In this document: one piece after another, positions 4,121 through 5,605 of the stretch
How positions within the stretch are numbered: the first letter of the stretch is position 1
Layout of the letters: each line of letters starts with the position of its first letter
Assembly: GCA_902762335.1 (NCBI GenBank)
Contig: CACWNZ010000117.1
Location: forward strand, 2,989-8,593
Direction: 5' to 3'
DNA from: an uncultured Ruminococcus sp.
GTDB lineage: Bacteria > Bacillota > Clostridia > Oscillospirales > Acutalibacteraceae
Length of the DNA: 5,605 bases
Translations under genes and position numbers: made by a program
The notes under the pieces: generated by a model
What the model was told of the DNA's origin: nothing
Database searches by the model: none
The model's input: the letters and a program-made list of their open reading frames with translations, nothing else

Positions 4121-5605
4121 CTATTGCTTCTTCTTTTTTATCCTTGCAAGCTCCTTGAGAAGCTCCTCGTCGCTTGCTTCGGAGATCTGCTCCGGACTCA
4201 GCTTTTCCGCCTCGTCCTTAAGGATCTCAATGCATTCGCGCGCCGCATCCATGGGATCCCCGACCTTATGGAACGCATAGAGCATTCCCGCTGCGGCTTT
4301 CATCTCGTCATCGGTCAGCTCGCCCGAAATATCCGTCAGCGAAAATTCGTAGCCGTTGTCCCCGTGGGACTTGAGCACCTCATAGATACGCCTGTTGAGC
4401 GACGTTGCGAACGCTTCGGGCGAAAGCTCGCCAAACATCTGACTCCCTGTGTCGGGGTTTGTCATGATAATGCATAGAAGCGCCTCTTCCGCCGCGGCGG
4501 CTCTCAGCTTGGTGCGTTTTTCGGGGTTTATATTGTTCCTTGCCGCCGAAATCTCGATCTGAGCATCGCGCTGCTGCTGCGCCCTTGCCTGTCTGCTGCC
4601 GCTGCGCATATACTTGGTTACCTCTTGGGAAATAGCGCTTTTTGAGATCTCCTGCTCCTGTGAGAGCTTGGATATATAATAATCACGCTCTATGCTGTTT
4701 TCGAGCGTGGCTATCATTTTTGCCGCCTCGGTGAGATATTCTATTTTCTCATCGGGTACGTCCATGCTGTATTTTTCATGCAGCTTATTGAAGCGGTACT
4801 CAACGTCGTTGCCGCTGCGCTCAAGCAGCAAGCGGAACCTTGCTGGTCCCTGGTCGCCGTGAGCTTTGATGAACTCATCGGGATCCTTTCCGTCGGGTAC
4901 TCTTACTATCTTTATATTCAGACCTGTCGGTCTGAGAAGATTTATTGCTCTCTGTGTAGCCTTCTGTCCTGCCTCGTCGGCATCGTAGCATATAACTACC
5001 TCGTCGCAGTAGCGCTTGATAATAGCAGCCTGTTCCTGCGTGAGCGCCGTGCCAAGGGTAGCGACGGTATTTTCAAACCCTGCCTGGTGCAGTGCGATAA
5101 CGTCCATATAGCCCTCCACAAGAATGAGCTGTCCCTGAGCCTTCTGCTTGGCAAAGCGCAGGGCAAAAAGGTTCTTGCTCTTGTTAAAGGCAGGCGTCTC
5201 GGCGGTGTTAAGGTATTTAGGCTTTATGTCGGACATTATCCTTCCGCCGAAGCCTATAACGTTGCCCCGCAGGTCGATGATAGGGAACATGACCCTGTCG
5301 GAGAATCTGTCGATAGGATTTTTTTTCTCATACTGCACTGCAAGATTTGCCTGTATAAGCTCCGCCTCGGAGAAACCCTTTTTTTTCAGATAGTTCAGCA
5401 ACTCGAAGCGCGATTTCGGCGAATACCCCAGCCCGAAATGGGTTATGGTCTTATCGGTGAGCCGGCGTTTTTTCAGATATTCGAGAGCTTCCTTTCCCTC
5501 GGGCGAATACAGCTTTTTATAGAAGAATCTTGCAGCCTCGCGGTTGGCCTCGTAGATCCGTTTTTTCAGATCGCCGAGTCCTTTGCTCTGCCCGTCCTCG
5601 GGAAC
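4121..5605 (-). CDS. dnaG: DNA primase DnaG, 5' end beyond the window
   Basis: DnaG makes the short RNA primers for replication at the fork, working with the DnaB-type helicase. The frame is open to the right edge, giving 494 residues; reading it from the TTG at 5399-5401 would be wrong, since the 68 codons upstream continue the primase sequence (NREAARFFYKKL, ALEYLKKRRL, HFGLGYSP). The missing part, about 100 residues by comparison with E. coli numbering of the catalytic Glu, should hold the CHC2 zinc-binding domain. In window numbering, the core subdomain includes DRVMFPI (102-108) and the basic strand GFGGRIM (118-124). The TOPRIM catalytic part has VEGYMD (163-168, Glu164) and the metal-binding pair in CYDADEAG (Asp208, Asp210). 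Residues from about 240 on are linker and the helical helicase-interaction domain, with a Gln/Arg/Ala-rich stretch near 335-350. The protein ends in a Lys-rich tail. It is the first gene seen of the dnaG-rpoD-hydrolase operon, whose promoter is outside the window. Confidence 0.97.
   Translation of the reverse strand, partial: VPEDGQSKGLGDLKKRIYEANREAARFFYKKLYSPEGKEALEYLKKRRLTDKTITHFGLGYSPKSRFELLNYLKKKGFSEAELIQANLAVQYEKKNPIDRFSDRVMFPIIDLRGNVIGFGGRIMSDIKPKYLNTAETPAFNKSKNLFALRFAKQKAQGQLILVEGYMDVIALHQAGFENTVATLGTALTQEQAAIIKRYCDEVVICYDADEAGQKATQRAINLLRPTGLNIKIVRVPDGKDPDEFIKAHGDQGPARFRLLLERSGNDVEYRFNKLHEKYSMDVPDEKIEYLTEAAKMIATLENSIERDYYISKLSQEQEISKSAISQEVTKYMRSGSRQARAQQQRDAQIEISAARNNINPEKRTKLRAAAAEEALLCIIMTNPDTGSQMFGELSPEAFATSLNRRIYEVLKSHGDNGYEFSLTDISGELTDDEMKAAAGMLYAFHKVGDPMDAARECIEILKDEAEKLSPEQISEASDEELLKELARIKKKKQ

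Noticed and set aside
4031..4477. 148-codon plus-strand frame with a hydrophobic leucine and phenylalanine stretch
   Set aside because: The hydrophobic run is the antisense of the Lys-rich end of DnaG and the T/C-rich dnaG-rpoD gap. No ribosome site precedes it.
4671..4684. TATATAATAAT as a promoter -10 inside dnaG
   Set aside because: No -35 box at a fitting distance on either strand; it encodes the conserved DYYISKL stretch of DnaG, which explains the AT-rich run.
5399..5401. TTG as the start of the primase gene
   Set aside because: The frame stays open for 68 more codons to the right edge and encodes conserved primase sequence, so this TTG is an internal leucine codon.

Overview
The window looks like chromosomal core DNA from a Gram-positive member of the Clostridia. 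A Ruminococcus-like (Oscillospiraceae) gut bacterium is my best guess. The grounds are a B. subtilis-sized primary sigma factor directly behind dnaG, strong AGGAGG-type ribosome sites, two TTG starts, a Cys-lipoprotein signal and moderate GC. The genus is inferred from protein style, not shown by any marker. Gene density is high, with no gene-free stretch over about 100 bases and no tRNA, rRNA, CRISPR array or mobile element.

Layout. Positions 1-94 hold what looks like the cut-off right half of a terminator, followed by a good sigma-A promoter for a small lipoprotein gene (95-760, +). This gene runs tail to tail into, and overlaps by 15 bases, a multipass membrane acyltransferase of the DUF1624/HGSNAT type (746-1612, -). 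An 82-base divergent gap with a near-consensus promoter separates the acyltransferase from a FlK-like hotdog thioesterase (1695-2072, +). A strong two-way hairpin terminator (2091-2145) closes the thioesterase gene on one side and a leftward operon on the other.

The leftward operon reads dnaG (4121 to beyond the right edge, 5' end missing), then rpoD/sigA (2980-4092), then a membrane-anchored alpha/beta hydrolase (2144-2965). The gaps are 28 and 14 bases with no terminator or clear promoter between. dnaG-rpoD is the conserved core of the macromolecular synthesis operon, which links replication priming with housekeeping transcription. The hydrolase is an accessory gene apparently riding at its 3' end.

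The left four transcription units are small, independently controlled genes whose physiological roles are not evident. I found no convincing undescribed system. The points most worth a second look are the hydrolase in the sigA operon, the FlK-type catalytic triad in the small thioesterase, the possibly bidirectional promoter between thioesterase and acyltransferase, and the overlapping convergent pair with no visible terminator.
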